This document shows positions 55,038 through 63,793 of a stretch of DNA of 64,000 nt, in pieces. The notes beneath the pieces were generated by a model. That model saw only the letters and a list, made by a program, of their open reading frames with translations, did not search any database and was not told the DNA's origin. The stretch covers positions 186,001 to 250,000 of the forward strand of contig NZ_JALIQS010000001.1 in NCBI RefSeq assembly GCF_024704725.1, written 5' to 3'. Position 1 is the stretch's first letter; every line of letters begins with the position of its first letter. Position numbers and translations under genes: made by a program. The DNA is from Shinella sp. CPCC 101442 (lineage in GTDB: Bacteria > Pseudomonadota > Alphaproteobacteria > Rhizobiales > Rhizobiaceae).

Positions 55038-56588
55038 ATGACTGAGGCGCAAGGCCTGATCATCGGCATCGACGCCGGCACGTCGGTCATGAAAGCCGTC
55101 GCCTTCACGCTCGCCGGGCGCCAGATCGCCAGCGCTTCCGTGCGCAACAGCTACAAGACCAGCGATGATGGCTCCGTCACACAATCCCTCGAACAGACCT
55201 GGCTCGATTGCACGCGCGCTTTGCGCGGGCTCGCCGAAAAGGTCCAGAATCTCGCCGAACGCACCGCCGCCATTTCCGTCACGGCACAGGGCGACGGCAC
55301 CTGGCTCGTCGGTGCCGGCAACCGCCCCGTTGGTGACGCCTGGCTGTGGCTTGACGCCCGCGCGGCACCGACCGTCGAACGGCTGGCCGCCAGCGATGCC
55401 GACCGCCAGCGCTTCGAGGCGACCGGCACCGGTCTCAACACCTGCCAGCAGGGCACGCAGCTTGCCCATATGGACCGCCACTTCCCCGAACTGCTTGCCG
55501 GCGCGGAAGTCGCGATGCATTGCAAGGACTGGCTCTATCTCAATTTGACGGGGGTGCGCGCCACCGATCCTTCCGAAGTGAGCTTCACCTTCGGCAATTT
55601 TCGCACGCGATGCTACGACGCAGACGTGCTCGCCGCCCTCGGCCTGACGCATCGCCGCAACCTGCTGCCCGAAGTCATCGAGGGCACGGAAACCACGCAT
55701 CCGCTGACGGCGGAAGCCGCGGCGGCCGCGGGCCTTAAAGCCGGAACGCCTGTTTGCCTCGGTTATGTCGACATGTGCATGACGGCGCTGGGTGCGGGCG
55801 TTCGCAGCGAAGGCCGCAATGCCGCCTGTTCCGCCATCGGCTCGACGGGCGTCCATCTCCAGGCGAAATCCGTGGCCGACGTCGTGCTGAACGCCGAACG
55901 CACCGGCTATGTCATCGCGCTCCCCATCCCCGGCATCGTCACGCAGGTCCAGACCAATATGGGCGCGACGATCAATCTCGACTGGCTGCTCCAGCTCGGC
56001 GCCGATCTTCTCGGCGAATTCGGCGTCACCGTCGGGCTCAACGACATGATCGGCCGCGTCGACCAGTGGATTGCCGCGAGCAAGCCCGGCAACATCCTTT
56101 ATCACCCCTATATCTCCGAGGCCGGCGAACGCGGCCCCTTCGTCAACGCCCGCGCTCGCGCCAATTTCACCGGCCTTGCGAGCCGCCACCGCTATCCGGA
56201 TCTCGTGCGCGCCGTCGTGGAAGGCCTCGGCATGGCGACGCGCGACTGCTACGCCGCCATGGGCGCCCTGCCCTCCGAACTTCGCGTCAGCGGCGGTGCC
56301 GCCCGCTCGGCCTCGCTGCGGAAAACGCTCGGTGCGGCCCTTGGCGCGCCGGTTCGCGTCAGCACCCGTGAAGAAGCGGGCGCTGCGGGCGCCTCAATGA
56401 TGGCCGCCGTCGCCATCGGCGCCTATCGCACGATGGACGACTGCATTGCCGACTGGGTGACGCCGGAGCTTGGCGATGCCGAACAGCCCAAACCCGAAGA
56501 CACCGAACGCATGACCCGCCTCTTCGCCGCCTATTCCGAGGTGCGCCAAGGCATCGCGCCGGCCTGGGACATCCTGGCCGCGCGCTGA
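55038..56588 (+). CDS. eryA: Erythritol kinase
   Basis: A 516-residue FGGY kinase, first gene of the ery operon, phosphorylating erythritol to L-erythritol 4-phosphate. The N-terminal IIGIDAGTSVMKAVAFTLAG (about 7-26) and the C-terminal LRVSGGAARSASLRKTLGAAL (seen as RVSGGAARSA, about 414) are typical. Order eryA-eryB-eryC-eryD downstream fixes the identity. ATG 55038 has AGGTG 8 bp upstream; the GTG at 55029 overlaps that site. Confidence 0.93.
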   Translation: MTEAQGLIIGIDAGTSVMKAVAFTLAGRQIASASVRNSYKTSDDGSVTQSLEQTWLDCTRALRGLAEKVQNLAERTAAISVTAQGDGTWLVGAGNRPVGDAWLWLDARAAPTVERLAASDADRQRFEATGTGLNTCQQGTQLAHMDRHFPELLAGAEVAMHCKDWLYLNLTGVRATDPSEVSFTFGNFRTRCYDADVLAALGLTHRRNLLPEVIEGTETTHPLTAEAAAAAGLKAGTPVCLGYVDMCMTALGAGVRSEGRNAACSAIGSTGVHLQAKSVADVVLNAERTGYVIALPIPGIVTQVQTNMGATINLDWLLQLGADLLGEFGVTVGLNDMIGRVDQWIAASKPGNILYHPYISEAGERGPFVNARARANFTGLASRHRYPDLVRAVVEGLGMATRDCYAAMGALPSELRVSGGAARSASLRKTLGAALGAPVRVSTREEAGAAGASMMAAVAIGAYRTMDDCIADWVTPELGDAEQPKPEDTERMTRLFAAYSEVRQGIAPAWDILAAR

Positions 56589-56638
56589 CGAAATGACGAA
56601 TGCGCGGCCCTCCCTGGCCGGCGCTGAAGGAGAACGAG

Positions 56639-58150
56639 ATGAACGAGCCCGAGCTTATTGACCTCTTCGTGATCGGCGGCGGCATCAACGGCGCCGGCAT
56701 TGCCCGCGACGCGGCGGGCCGCGGACTGAAGGTCGTGCTCTGCGAGAAGGACGACCTGGCCGAGGGCACGTCGTCGCGCTCCGGCAAGCTTGTGCATGGC
56801 GGCCTGCGCTATCTCGAATATTACGAATTCCGCCTGGTGCGCGAGGCCTTGATCGAGCGCGAAGTGCTGCTCAATGCCGCTCCCCACATCATCTGGCCGA
56901 TGCGTTTCGTGCTGCCACATAGCCCGCAGGATCGTCCGGCCTGGCTCGTGCGCCTCGGGCTCTTCCTCTACGACCATCTCGGCGGCCGCAAGAAGCTGCC
57001 GGGCACGCGCACGCTGGATCTCAAGCGCGATCCCGAGGGCACGCCGATCCTCGACCAGTACGCGCGCGGCTTCGAATATTCCGACTGCTGGGTGGATGAC
57101 GCCCGCCTCGTGACGCTGAACGCCATCGGCGCCGCCGAAAAGGGCGCCGTCATCCTGACCCGCTCGCCCGCCACTTCCGCCCGCCGCGAAAACGGCGCCT
57201 GGACGGTCACGACGACGAACGGTGCGACCGGAGAAACCAGAACCTTCCGCGCGAAATGCCTCGTCAACTGTGCCGGCCCCTGGGTTTCCGACATCATCAA
57301 CCGCGTCGCCGGCTCGAACTCGTCGCGAAATGTGCGCCTCGTCAAGGGCAGCCACATCATCGTGCCGAAGTTCTGGGCAGGCGCGAATGCCTATCTGGTG
57401 CAGAACCACGACAAGCGCGTCATCTTCATCAACCCCTACGAGGGCGACAAGGCACTGATCGGCACCACCGATATCGCCTATGAAGGCCGCGCCGAGGACG
57501 TCTCGGCCGACGAGGCTGAGATCGATTATCTGCTGAAGGCGGTGAACCGCTACTTCAAGGAGAAGCTGCGCCGGCAGGACGTGCTGCATTCCTTCTCCGG
57601 CGTGCGCCCGCTGTTCGACGACGGCAAGGGCAACCCGTCCGCCGTCACCCGCGATTATGTCTTCGACCTCGACGAAACCGGGGGCGCGCCGCTGCTCAAC
57701 GTCTTCGGCGGCAAAATCACCACCTTCCGCGAGCTGGCCGAGCGCGGCATGCACCGCCTCCAGCACATCTTCCCCAACATGGGCGGCGACTGGACGGAGA
57801 AGGCCCCGCTGCCGGGCGGCGACATGCCGAACGCCGACTACGAGACCTTCGCCAATAGCTTGCGTGATGCCTATCCCTGGATGCCGCGCAAGCTGGTGCA
57901 GCACTACGGCCGTCTCTACGGCACCCGCACGAAAGCCATTGTCGGCACCGCGACCAGCCTGGAAGGCCTGGGTCGGCATTTCGGCGGGCAGTTCTATGAG
58001 GCGGAAGCGCGCTACCTCGTCGCCAGTGAATGGGCGCAACGGGCGGAAGACGTGCTCTACCGCCGCACCAAACACTATTTGCACCTGACGGAAGCCGAAC
58101 GTGCGGCTTTCGCCGACTGGTTCAACGCCACCCGCCTTGCCGCCGCCTGA
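56639..58150 (+). CDS. eryB: L-erythritol 4-phosphate dehydrogenase
   Basis: A 503-residue FAD-dependent dehydrogenase of the GlpD family, oxidising L-erythritol 4-phosphate to L-3-tetrulose 4-phosphate (equal to L-erythrulose 1-phosphate). FAD motif VIGGGINGAGIARDAAGRG (about 11-29); GTSSRSGKLVHGGLRYLEYY (about 43-62) and FGGKITTFRELAERG (about 352-366) are family hallmarks. Starts with ATG 56639 after GAAGGAG. Seven bases separate it from eryC. Confidence 0.93.
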   Translation: MNEPELIDLFVIGGGINGAGIARDAAGRGLKVVLCEKDDLAEGTSSRSGKLVHGGLRYLEYYEFRLVREALIEREVLLNAAPHIIWPMRFVLPHSPQDRPAWLVRLGLFLYDHLGGRKKLPGTRTLDLKRDPEGTPILDQYARGFEYSDCWVDDARLVTLNAIGAAEKGAVILTRSPATSARRENGAWTVTTTNGATGETRTFRAKCLVNCAGPWVSDIINRVAGSNSSRNVRLVKGSHIIVPKFWAGANAYLVQNHDKRVIFINPYEGDKALIGTTDIAYEGRAEDVSADEAEIDYLLKAVNRYFKEKLRRQDVLHSFSGVRPLFDDGKGNPSAVTRDYVFDLDETGGAPLLNVFGGKITTFRELAERGMHRLQHIFPNMGGDWTEKAPLPGGDMPNADYETFANSLRDAYPWMPRKLVQHYGRLYGTRTKAIVGTATSLEGLGRHFGGQFYEAEARYLVASEWAQRAEDVLYRRTKHYLHLTEAERAAFADWFNATRLAAA

Positions 58151-58157
58151 GGATTCC

Positions 58158-59093
58158 ATGTCGCTGACGCTCTCGCTCAACACCAATCCGCTGGTCAACC
58201 GCTTCGCCGATCCCGACGATCTCATCGAGACCGTCGCAAGGGACCTGAAGCTGCGCGATCTCCAGCTTACGCACGAATTCATCAATCCGAGCTGGAATGC
58301 CGCGACGATCAACCGGCTGACGCGGCAGATGGACAGGGCGCTTCAGCGCACCGGCGTTCGCGTCACCTCGGGCATGACCGGTCCCTATGGCCGCCTCAAT
58401 CATTTCGGCCATCCGGATGCGGATGTGCGTCGCTACTATGTCGACTGGTTCAAGACCTTTGCCGATATCATCGGCGATCTCGGCGGCACCTCCGTCGGCA
58501 CCCAGTTCGCCATCTTCACCTACAAGGATTTTGACGACCCGGTTCGCCGTGAGGAGCTGATCCGGATCGCCATCGACTGCTGGGCCGAAGTGGCCGAGCA
58601 CGCCAAAGGTGCCGGCCTTTCCTATGTCTTCTGGGAACCGATGAGCGTCGGCCGAGAATTCGGCGAGACGATCGCCGAGTGCATCAAGCTTCAGGACCGG
58701 CTGACCACCGCCGACATGGCCGTCCCCATGTGGATGATGGCCGATATCGACCATGGCGACGTGACCTCCAGCAATCCTGACGATTACGAGCCCTATGCCT
58801 GGGCGCGCGCAGTTCCAAAAATCTCGCCGATCATCCACATCAAGCAGAGCCTGATGGACAAGGGCGGCCACCGTCCCTTTACCGCCGAATTCAACGCCAA
58901 GGGCCGCATCCAGCCGGAACCGTTGCTGAAGGCCTTTGCCGAGGGCGGCGCGCTCGACAACGAAATCTGCCTGGAACTCTCCTTCAAAGAACGCGAGCCG
59001 AACGACCGGCAGGTCATTCCGCAGATCGCCGAAAGCATCGCCTTCTGGGCGCCGCATATCGATACCGGTGAGTCCGATCTCAAGCTGGGCTGA
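58158..59093 (+). CDS. eryC: L-3-tetrulose 4-phosphate racemase/isomerase (EryC), TIM barrel
   Basis: A 311-residue sugar-phosphate isomerase-like TIM barrel. In Brucella EryC acts on the EryB product, converting L- to D-3-tetrulose 4-phosphate. Landmarks: LQLTHEFINPSWN (about 35-47), VTSGMTGPYGRLNHFGHPD (about 72-90), YVFWEPMSVGREF (about 157-169, candidate metal Glu), ADIDHGD (about 195) and LELSFKERE (about 274). The same activity (LerI) is needed to use L-erythrulose 1-phosphate from D-apiose. Confidence 0.9.
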   Translation: MSLTLSLNTNPLVNRFADPDDLIETVARDLKLRDLQLTHEFINPSWNAATINRLTRQMDRALQRTGVRVTSGMTGPYGRLNHFGHPDADVRRYYVDWFKTFADIIGDLGGTSVGTQFAIFTYKDFDDPVRREELIRIAIDCWAEVAEHAKGAGLSYVFWEPMSVGREFGETIAECIKLQDRLTTADMAVPMWMMADIDHGDVTSSNPDDYEPYAWARAVPKISPIIHIKQSLMDKGGHRPFTAEFNAKGRIQPEPLLKAFAEGGALDNEICLELSFKEREPNDRQVIPQIAESIAFWAPHIDTGESDLKLG

Positions 59094-59166
59094 CCGTTCC
59101 TCGACCGCTTGCTAAGACTGGACCTGAAAAGCGCTTTCGCTTGCAGAGCAGGACAGGACATCGCCG

Positions 59167-60111
59167 ATGACCGACAATGAAGATTCCCTCGCCGTCCGCG
59201 CCGCCTGGCTGCATTACATCGGGGGCTTCACGCAGTCCGCCGTGGCCAAGCGCCTCGGCATTCCCTCGGTGAAGGCGCATCGGCTGATCGCGCGCGCGGT
59301 CGCCGAAGGCGTGGTCAAGGTCAGCATCGACGGCGATATCGCCGAATGCGTCAACCTGGAAGTGGAACTCTCCAAACGGTACGGTCTCGACTATTGCGAG
59401 GTGGCCCCCGATGTCGACGACGATGCGCTGGCGCTGACGACGCTCGGCCATGTCGGCGCGGATTTCCTCCGCCGCGAGATCGAACGCGGCGAAGTGGCCG
59501 TCATCGGTTTGGGTCATGGGCGCACGCTTTCGGCGGCCGTCCACCATCTGCCCCGCATCAGCGCCAGCGGCACGCGCTTCGTCTCGCTTCTCGGCGGCCT
59601 CACCCGAAACTATGCCGCCAATCCCTATGATGTCATGCATCGGCTGGCGGCCAAGACCGGCACCCAGGCCTATGTGATGCCCGTGCCCTTCTTCGCCAAT
59701 ACGGAGGAAGACCGCGAGGTGCTGCTCTCCCAGCGCGGCGTGAGCGAGGTCTTCAATCTCGCCCGCAGCGCAGACCTGAAGCTCGTGGGTATCGGTACGG
59801 TCGACAATCAGGCCCACCTGGTCACCTCGGGCATGCTGCAGCCGGACGAGCTGGAAGAGATCGTAGCTCTTGGCGGCGTCGGCGAACTGCTCGGTCATTT
59901 CTTCGACAGCAAGGGCCGGATCCTCGAGACGTCGGTTACGGCACGCACGCTTGCTGCCTCCTTCTCGGAAACCGGGCGTGACCGGGTTGTCGCCATTGCC
60001 GGCGGCCCTGCGAAGACCGAGGCGATCCGCGCCGTGCTGCACAGCCACAAGCTCCACGGGCTCATTACCGACGAGCGGACCGCACGTCTTCTGTTGCAAA
60101 GTTCGGCGTGA
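59167..60111 (+). CDS. eryD: EryD, SorC-family transcriptional repressor of the ery operon
   Basis: A 314-residue SorC/DeoR-like regulator. The N-terminal helix-turn-helix is FTQSAVAKRLGIPSVKAHRLI (split: FTQSAVAKRLGIPSVKAHRL, about 22-41); the C-terminal sugar-binding domain has IGLGHGRTLSAAVHHL, GTVDNQAHLV and a final GGPAKTEAIRAVL. EryD represses ery genes and is released by erythritol in Brucella. Probably binds the 54269-55037 control region. Confidence 0.93.
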   Translation: MTDNEDSLAVRAAWLHYIGGFTQSAVAKRLGIPSVKAHRLIARAVAEGVVKVSIDGDIAECVNLEVELSKRYGLDYCEVAPDVDDDALALTTLGHVGADFLRREIERGEVAVIGLGHGRTLSAAVHHLPRISASGTRFVSLLGGLTRNYAANPYDVMHRLAAKTGTQAYVMPVPFFANTEEDREVLLSQRGVSEVFNLARSADLKLVGIGTVDNQAHLVTSGMLQPDELEEIVALGGVGELLGHFFDSKGRILETSVTARTLAASFSETGRDRVVAIAGGPAKTEAIRAVLHSHKLHGLITDERTARLLLQSSA

Positions 60112-60136
60112 CAAAAATCACAAAATCACACTTTTC

Positions 60137-60166
60137 ATGTTATAATTTGCCGAATTTGATGTTATA
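60137..60166 (+). promoter_or_regulatory. eryR promoter region with direct repeats
   Basis: ATGTTATA occurs at 60137-60144 and again at 60159-60166, spaced 22 bp start to start (two helical turns). TATAAT at 60141-60146 is a possible -10 box. The same ATGTTAT word is repeated before eryA (54855-54866), hinting at a shared regulator. Provides an internal promoter for eryR-tpiB-rpiB. Confidence 0.45.
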
Positions 60167-60191
60167 GAACTGGGAACATCAGGAGGATGCG

Positions 60192-60965
60192 GTGAAACGG
60201 GAAGAGCGCAGGCAGGAGATCATCAATCTTCTGGTCGAAAGCCGGGCCGTCGAACTCGATGACATCGCGGCGCGCTTCGGTGTCTCCAAGATGACCATTC
60301 ACCGCGACCTCGACGATCTCGAACGCGCCGGTGTGCTGCGCAAGGTGCGTGGCGGCGCGACGATCGATGCGGGCACCCAGTTCGAGAGCGACTTCCGTTT
60401 CCGTGAACTGCAGGAGGCCGACGTCAAGCGCGCGCTGGCGAAGACTGCGGCCGAGCTCGTCGAACCAGGCATGACCGTGATGATCAACGACGGCTCGATG
60501 GCTTCGGTGCTCGGCGATGTGCTCGCCGAGAAGAAGCCGATCACCATCATCACCAACAATGCCGCGATCATGGAGCGCGCCAAGGGCCTGTCCGGGGTGA
60601 CGCTGATTGCCGTCGGCGGCGTCTATTCCGCCAAGTTCAACGCCTATTTCGGCATCGTCACGGAAGAGGCCCTGTCGCGGCTTCGCGCCGACATTGCCTT
60701 CATCTCGGCGCCTGCGGCATCGGGCCGCCTCTCCTATCACATGGACGAGGCCGTGGTGCGCACCAAGCGGGCCATGATGGCGTCGAGCCGCCAGACCTGC
60801 CTGATGATCAACAGCCGACGCTTCGGCCACACCGCACTGCATGTGCTCGCCGATCTCGCCGAATTCGACACCGTCATTTCAGACAAACCCCTGCCCCACG
60901 ACACATCCGCCGAACTTGGCGGTGGCAAGACCGTGGTGCGCATCGCCAAGGAGACGACGACATGA
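60192..60965 (+). CDS. eryR: EryR, DeoR-family regulator of the ery locus
   Basis: A 257-residue DeoR-type repressor. Helix-turn-helix in VELDDIAARFGVSKMTIHRD (about 20-39); DeoRC phosphosugar domain with INDGSMASVLGDVL, TNNAAIMERAK and NSRRFGHTALH. Begins at GTG 60192 with a strong AGGAGG site. Its stop overlaps tpiB (ATGA). Together with EryD it gives the locus a second, probably sugar-phosphate-sensing, control. Distinct from the DeoR at 48988-49842. Confidence 0.9.
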   Translation: MKREERRQEIINLLVESRAVELDDIAARFGVSKMTIHRDLDDLERAGVLRKVRGGATIDAGTQFESDFRFRELQEADVKRALAKTAAELVEPGMTVMINDGSMASVLGDVLAEKKPITIITNNAAIMERAKGLSGVTLIAVGGVYSAKFNAYFGIVTEEALSRLRADIAFISAPAASGRLSYHMDEAVVRTKRAMMASSRQTCLMINSRRFGHTALHVLADLAEFDTVISDKPLPHDTSAELGGGKTVVRIAKETTT

Positions 60966-61732
60966 GCCACGGCCGGAATTTCTGGGTCGGCACGAGCTGG
61001 AAGATGAACAAGACGCTGGCGGAGGCAAAAGTCTTCGCCGAAGGTCTGAAGGCCGCCGATGACGGCCGTGACGCCCGCATCCAGCGCTTCGTCATCCCGC
61101 CCTTTACCGCCGTGCGCGAAGTCAAGGCTCTCCTGGCGGATACCTCCGTGAAGGTGGGCGCGCAGAACATGCACTGGGCCGATGAAGGTGCATGGACCGG
61201 CGAAGTCTCGCCCGTCATGCTGAAGGATTGCAATCTCGACCTCGTCGAACTCGGCCATTCCGAACGCCGTGAGCATTTTAGCGAAACGGATGAGCGCGTC
61301 GGTCTCAAGACGGAAGCCGCCGTGCGTCATGGACTCGTGCCGCTGATCTGCATCGGCGAAACGCTGGCCGACCGCGAGAGCGGCCGTGCGGCGGATGTGC
61401 TGGCCGCGCAGGTGCGCGGCGCGCTTGGCAAGCTCGAAGGTGCGCAGAAACAAGCCGAAATCCTGCTCGCCTACGAGCCTGTCTGGGCGATCGGCGAAAA
61501 CGGCATTCCCGCCACCGCCGACTATGCCAACGCACGCCATGCCGAAATCGCGAAGGTGGCGGAAGATATTCTCGGCCGCCGCATTCCCTGCCTCTACGGC
61601 GGCTCGGTGAACCCCGGGAATTGCGAAGAACTGATCGCCTGCCCCGATATCGACGGGCTCTTCATCGGCCGTTCTGCCTGGAAGGTTGAAGGCTACCTCG
61701 ACATCCTGGCGCGCTCAGCCGCCACCATCTGA
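60962..61732 (+). CDS. tpiB: Triosephosphate isomerase paralogue TpiB (EryH), D-3-tetrulose 4-phosphate isomerase
   Basis: A 256-residue TIM-barrel protein with the triosephosphate isomerase active site: Lys in GTSWKMNKT (about Lys14), His in LGHSERREHF (about His98) and Glu in LAYEPVWAIGENGIPA (about Glu171), followed by phosphate-binding LYGGSVNPGN. In Brucella EryH works on 4-carbon ketose phosphates in the erythritol route. The ATG overlaps the eryR stop by 4 bp. Confidence 0.92.
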   Translation: MSHGRNFWVGTSWKMNKTLAEAKVFAEGLKAADDGRDARIQRFVIPPFTAVREVKALLADTSVKVGAQNMHWADEGAWTGEVSPVMLKDCNLDLVELGHSERREHFSETDERVGLKTEAAVRHGLVPLICIGETLADRESGRAADVLAAQVRGALGKLEGAQKQAEILLAYEPVWAIGENGIPATADYANARHAEIAKVAEDILGRRIPCLYGGSVNPGNCEELIACPDIDGLFIGRSAWKVEGYLDILARSAATI

Positions 61733-61747
61733 AGAAGGAGAATTCCC

Positions 61748-62206
61748 ATGAAACTCGCTATTGCCGGTGACAGCGCGGGCGAAGGTCTCGCCAAGGTCCT
61801 CGCCGATCACCTGAAGGACCGCCATGACGTGCACGAAGTCTCGCGCACCGATGCCGGCCCGGACGCCTTCTACGCCACTCTCTCCGACCGCGTCGCCTCG
61901 GCCGTCGTCGCCGGCGAATACGACCGTGCGATCCTCGTCTGCGGCACCGGCATCGGCGTCTGCATTTCCGCCAACAAGGTGCCCGGCATCCGTGCCGCGC
62001 TGACGCACGACACCTATTCGGCCGAGCGCGCAGCACTCTCCAACAACGCCCAGATCATCACCATGGGCGCCCGCGTCATCGGTTCGGAACTCGCCAAGGC
62101 CATCGCCGACGCCTACCTCGCCCAGACTTTTGACGAAAACGGCCGTTCGGCCGGCAACGTCCAGGCGATCAACGAGGTCGACGCCAAGTACAACGCCGGC
62201 AAGTAA
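61748..62206 (+). CDS. rpiB: RpiB-like isomerase (EryI), D-erythrose 4-phosphate isomerase
   Basis: A 152-residue RpiB/LacAB-family isomerase. The active-site [14 protein letters not shown] (about 64-77) with catalytic Cys, the proximal phosphate-binding [14 protein letters not shown] and N-terminal IAGDSAGEG are present. In Brucella EryI completes the path to D-erythrose 4-phosphate, which enters the pentose phosphate pathway. Last gene of the ery operon; a GAAGGAG site precedes the ATG and a strong hairpin follows. Confidence 0.92.
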   Translation: MKLAIAGDSAGEGLAKVLADHLKDRHDVHEVSRTDAGPDAFYATLSDRVASAVVAGEYDRAILVCGTGIGVCISANKVPGIRAALTHDTYSAERAALSNNAQIITMGARVIGSELAKAIADAYLAQTFDENGRSAGNVQAINEVDAKYNAGK

Positions 62207-62217
62207 ACCGGCCTTGC

Positions 62218-62245
62218 GCCGACACGCCTGTTCGGGCGTGTCGGC
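62218..62245. terminator. Strong stem-loop between convergent rpiB and the FAD oxidoreductase gene
   Basis: GCCGACACGCC (62218-62228) and GGCGTGTCGGC (62235-62245) are perfect 11-bp arms with a 6-base loop, 12 bp after the rpiB stop and 9 bp beyond the stop of the opposing gene. Probable bidirectional terminator. Confidence 0.8.
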
Positions 62246-62253
62246 AACCGCCT

Positions 62254-63585
62254 TCACACGGACTGAAAACTCCGGAAGATCCGATCCGATTCCCCTTCGA
62301 CGGACCATGGCCGGCTGACGCCGCCGAGACTTTCCCCGACCGCAAGCCCCGCCTGGATCGCGTCCTCGTGGAAGCCGGAGCCGAAGTAGGAGCCGCAGAA
62401 CCAGGTGTTGGACTGGCCCTGCAGCGACCAGAGCTGCTGTTGCGCCGACAGCGTCGCGGCGTTGAACAGCGGATGCTGGTAGAGGCCGCGCCAGATCACC
62501 TTGTCTTCCGCCGGCTGATGCAGCGGGCTCAGTGTTACGAAGAACGGGTGCTCGTCAGGAATGCCCTGCAGGCGGTTCATCCAGTAGGTCACGCACGGTT
62601 TGCGCGGCGCAGCGCCTTTGCGCCCGGAGCTGGCAAGGTAATTCCAGCTCGCCCAGACCCGCTTCCGACGCGGCATCAGGCTTTCATCGCTGTGAAGCAC
62701 GGTCTCGTTATCGCCATAGGCGAAGGCGCTCAGAAGGTCGGCCTCCCGGTCCGACCGGTCGGCCAACATGCCGAGCGCCTGGTCGGCATGGGCGGCGATG
62801 ACCACACGGTCGAACCATTCGGGTTCGGCACCCGGCACCGTGATCTCCACCGCGCCGTTGACCCGGCGGATCGCCTTGACCGGTGCGTTCGTGCGGATGC
62901 GATCCCGGAAGGGCGCCGTCAGCCGCTCCACATAGGCCCGGCTGCCACCGTCCACCGTGCGCCACGCGGGGCGGCGTACGAATTTCAGGAGACCGTGGTT
63001 TTCGCAAAACCGTACGAAGGAGAGGGCTGGATAATTGCCGATCTCCAGCGCCGGCGTCGACCAGATCGCCGCCGCCATCGGATAAAGGTGATCCTCGCGA
63101 AAAGCCCGGCCGAAACCCGCGCCGTCAAGATAGTCGTCGAGACTTGCGGCGGGGTCGAGATTGCGCACGCCGCTCGGCGCCTGCCGATAAAAGCGCACGA
63201 GATCGCGCAGCATCGACCAGAAGCGGATGCTTGCCAGGTTGCTGCGTTGCGCGAACAGGCCGGCAAGGTTGGTGCCGGCATATTCGAGCTGCCCCTCATC
63301 CATCGATACGGCGAAGGACATGTCCGAGACCTTGGTCGGAACGCGGAGATGCTGAAACAGCGCCGTGAGGTTCGGATAGGTCGTTTCGTTATAGACGATA
63401 AAGCCGGTATCGACGGGCGTGCCGCCACCATCCACCGTATGGCAATGCCCGCCGATCCGCGCCTCCGCCTCGAACACGGTCACATCATGACGCTGCGCGA
63501 GCAGCCAGGCCGCGGAAAGGCCTGCAATGCCCGTGCCGACCACGGCGATTTTCATGGGCCGGTCCGATTGGGGAAAATGGCGCAT
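62254..63585 (-). CDS. FAD-dependent oxidoreductase of the amine oxidase family, ECF-sigma-linked
   Basis: A 443-residue NAD(P)/FAD protein. The dinucleotide motif is VVGTGIAGLSAAWLLAQR (about 14-31), followed by EAEARIGGHCHTVDGGG (about 39-55), as in the desaturase/amine oxidase-like flavoproteins that accompany DUF1365 and cyclopropane synthase genes in RpoE-ChrR stress loci. ATG 63585 has AAGGA 6 bp upstream; the later ATG 63555 (MKIAVVG) is possible. Read from an RpoE-type promoter shared head-to-head with the sigma factor gene. May modify lipids during photo-oxidative stress. Confidence 0.82.
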   Translation of the reverse strand: MRHFPQSDRPMKIAVVGTGIAGLSAAWLLAQRHDVTVFEAEARIGGHCHTVDGGGTPVDTGFIVYNETTYPNLTALFQHLRVPTKVSDMSFAVSMDEGQLEYAGTNLAGLFAQRSNLASIRFWSMLRDLVRFYRQAPSGVRNLDPAASLDDYLDGAGFGRAFREDHLYPMAAAIWSTPALEIGNYPALSFVRFCENHGLLKFVRRPAWRTVDGGSRAYVERLTAPFRDRIRTNAPVKAIRRVNGAVEITVPGAEPEWFDRVVIAAHADQALGMLADRSDREADLLSAFAYGDNETVLHSDESLMPRRKRVWASWNYLASSGRKGAAPRKPCVTYWMNRLQGIPDEHPFFVTLSPLHQPAEDKVIWRGLYQHPLFNAATLSAQQQLWSLQGQSNTWFCGSYFGSGFHEDAIQAGLAVGESLGGVSRPWSVEGESDRIFRSFQSV

Positions 63586-63630
63586 CGCGGTCCTTCTGCG
63601 GCTGTCGATTTGATCGGCGACTTTCTATAC

Positions 63631-63716
63631 CTTCTACGATGAGGGGCCTCCGGCGGATCACCGTCCGACGCCTGTTCGAAAACCGGTGATCCGCTCCCAA
63701 AGCGGTCCCGTAAAAG
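63631..63716. promoter_or_regulatory. Divergent RpoE-type (ECF) promoters
   Basis: Minus strand: TGATCC (63660-63655), 18-bp spacer, TAGAAG (63636-63631). Plus strand: TGATCC (63687-63692), 18-bp spacer, TAAAAG (63711-63716). Both match the TGATCC-N18-TAAGA pattern of RpoE/ChrR-type ECF sigma promoters. They explain the perfect inverted repeat GCGGATCACCG (63653-63663) / CGGTGATCCGC (63684-63694). They drive the FAD oxidoreductase and the sigma factor itself (autoregulation). Confidence 0.7.
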
Positions 63717-63793
63717 GGTGCATGTATGAAGCTTCGAGCCCCGTCGTGTTGGAAATACCGCCTGCTTTTGCGGCTGGCCGGCGGCTTGCCGTC

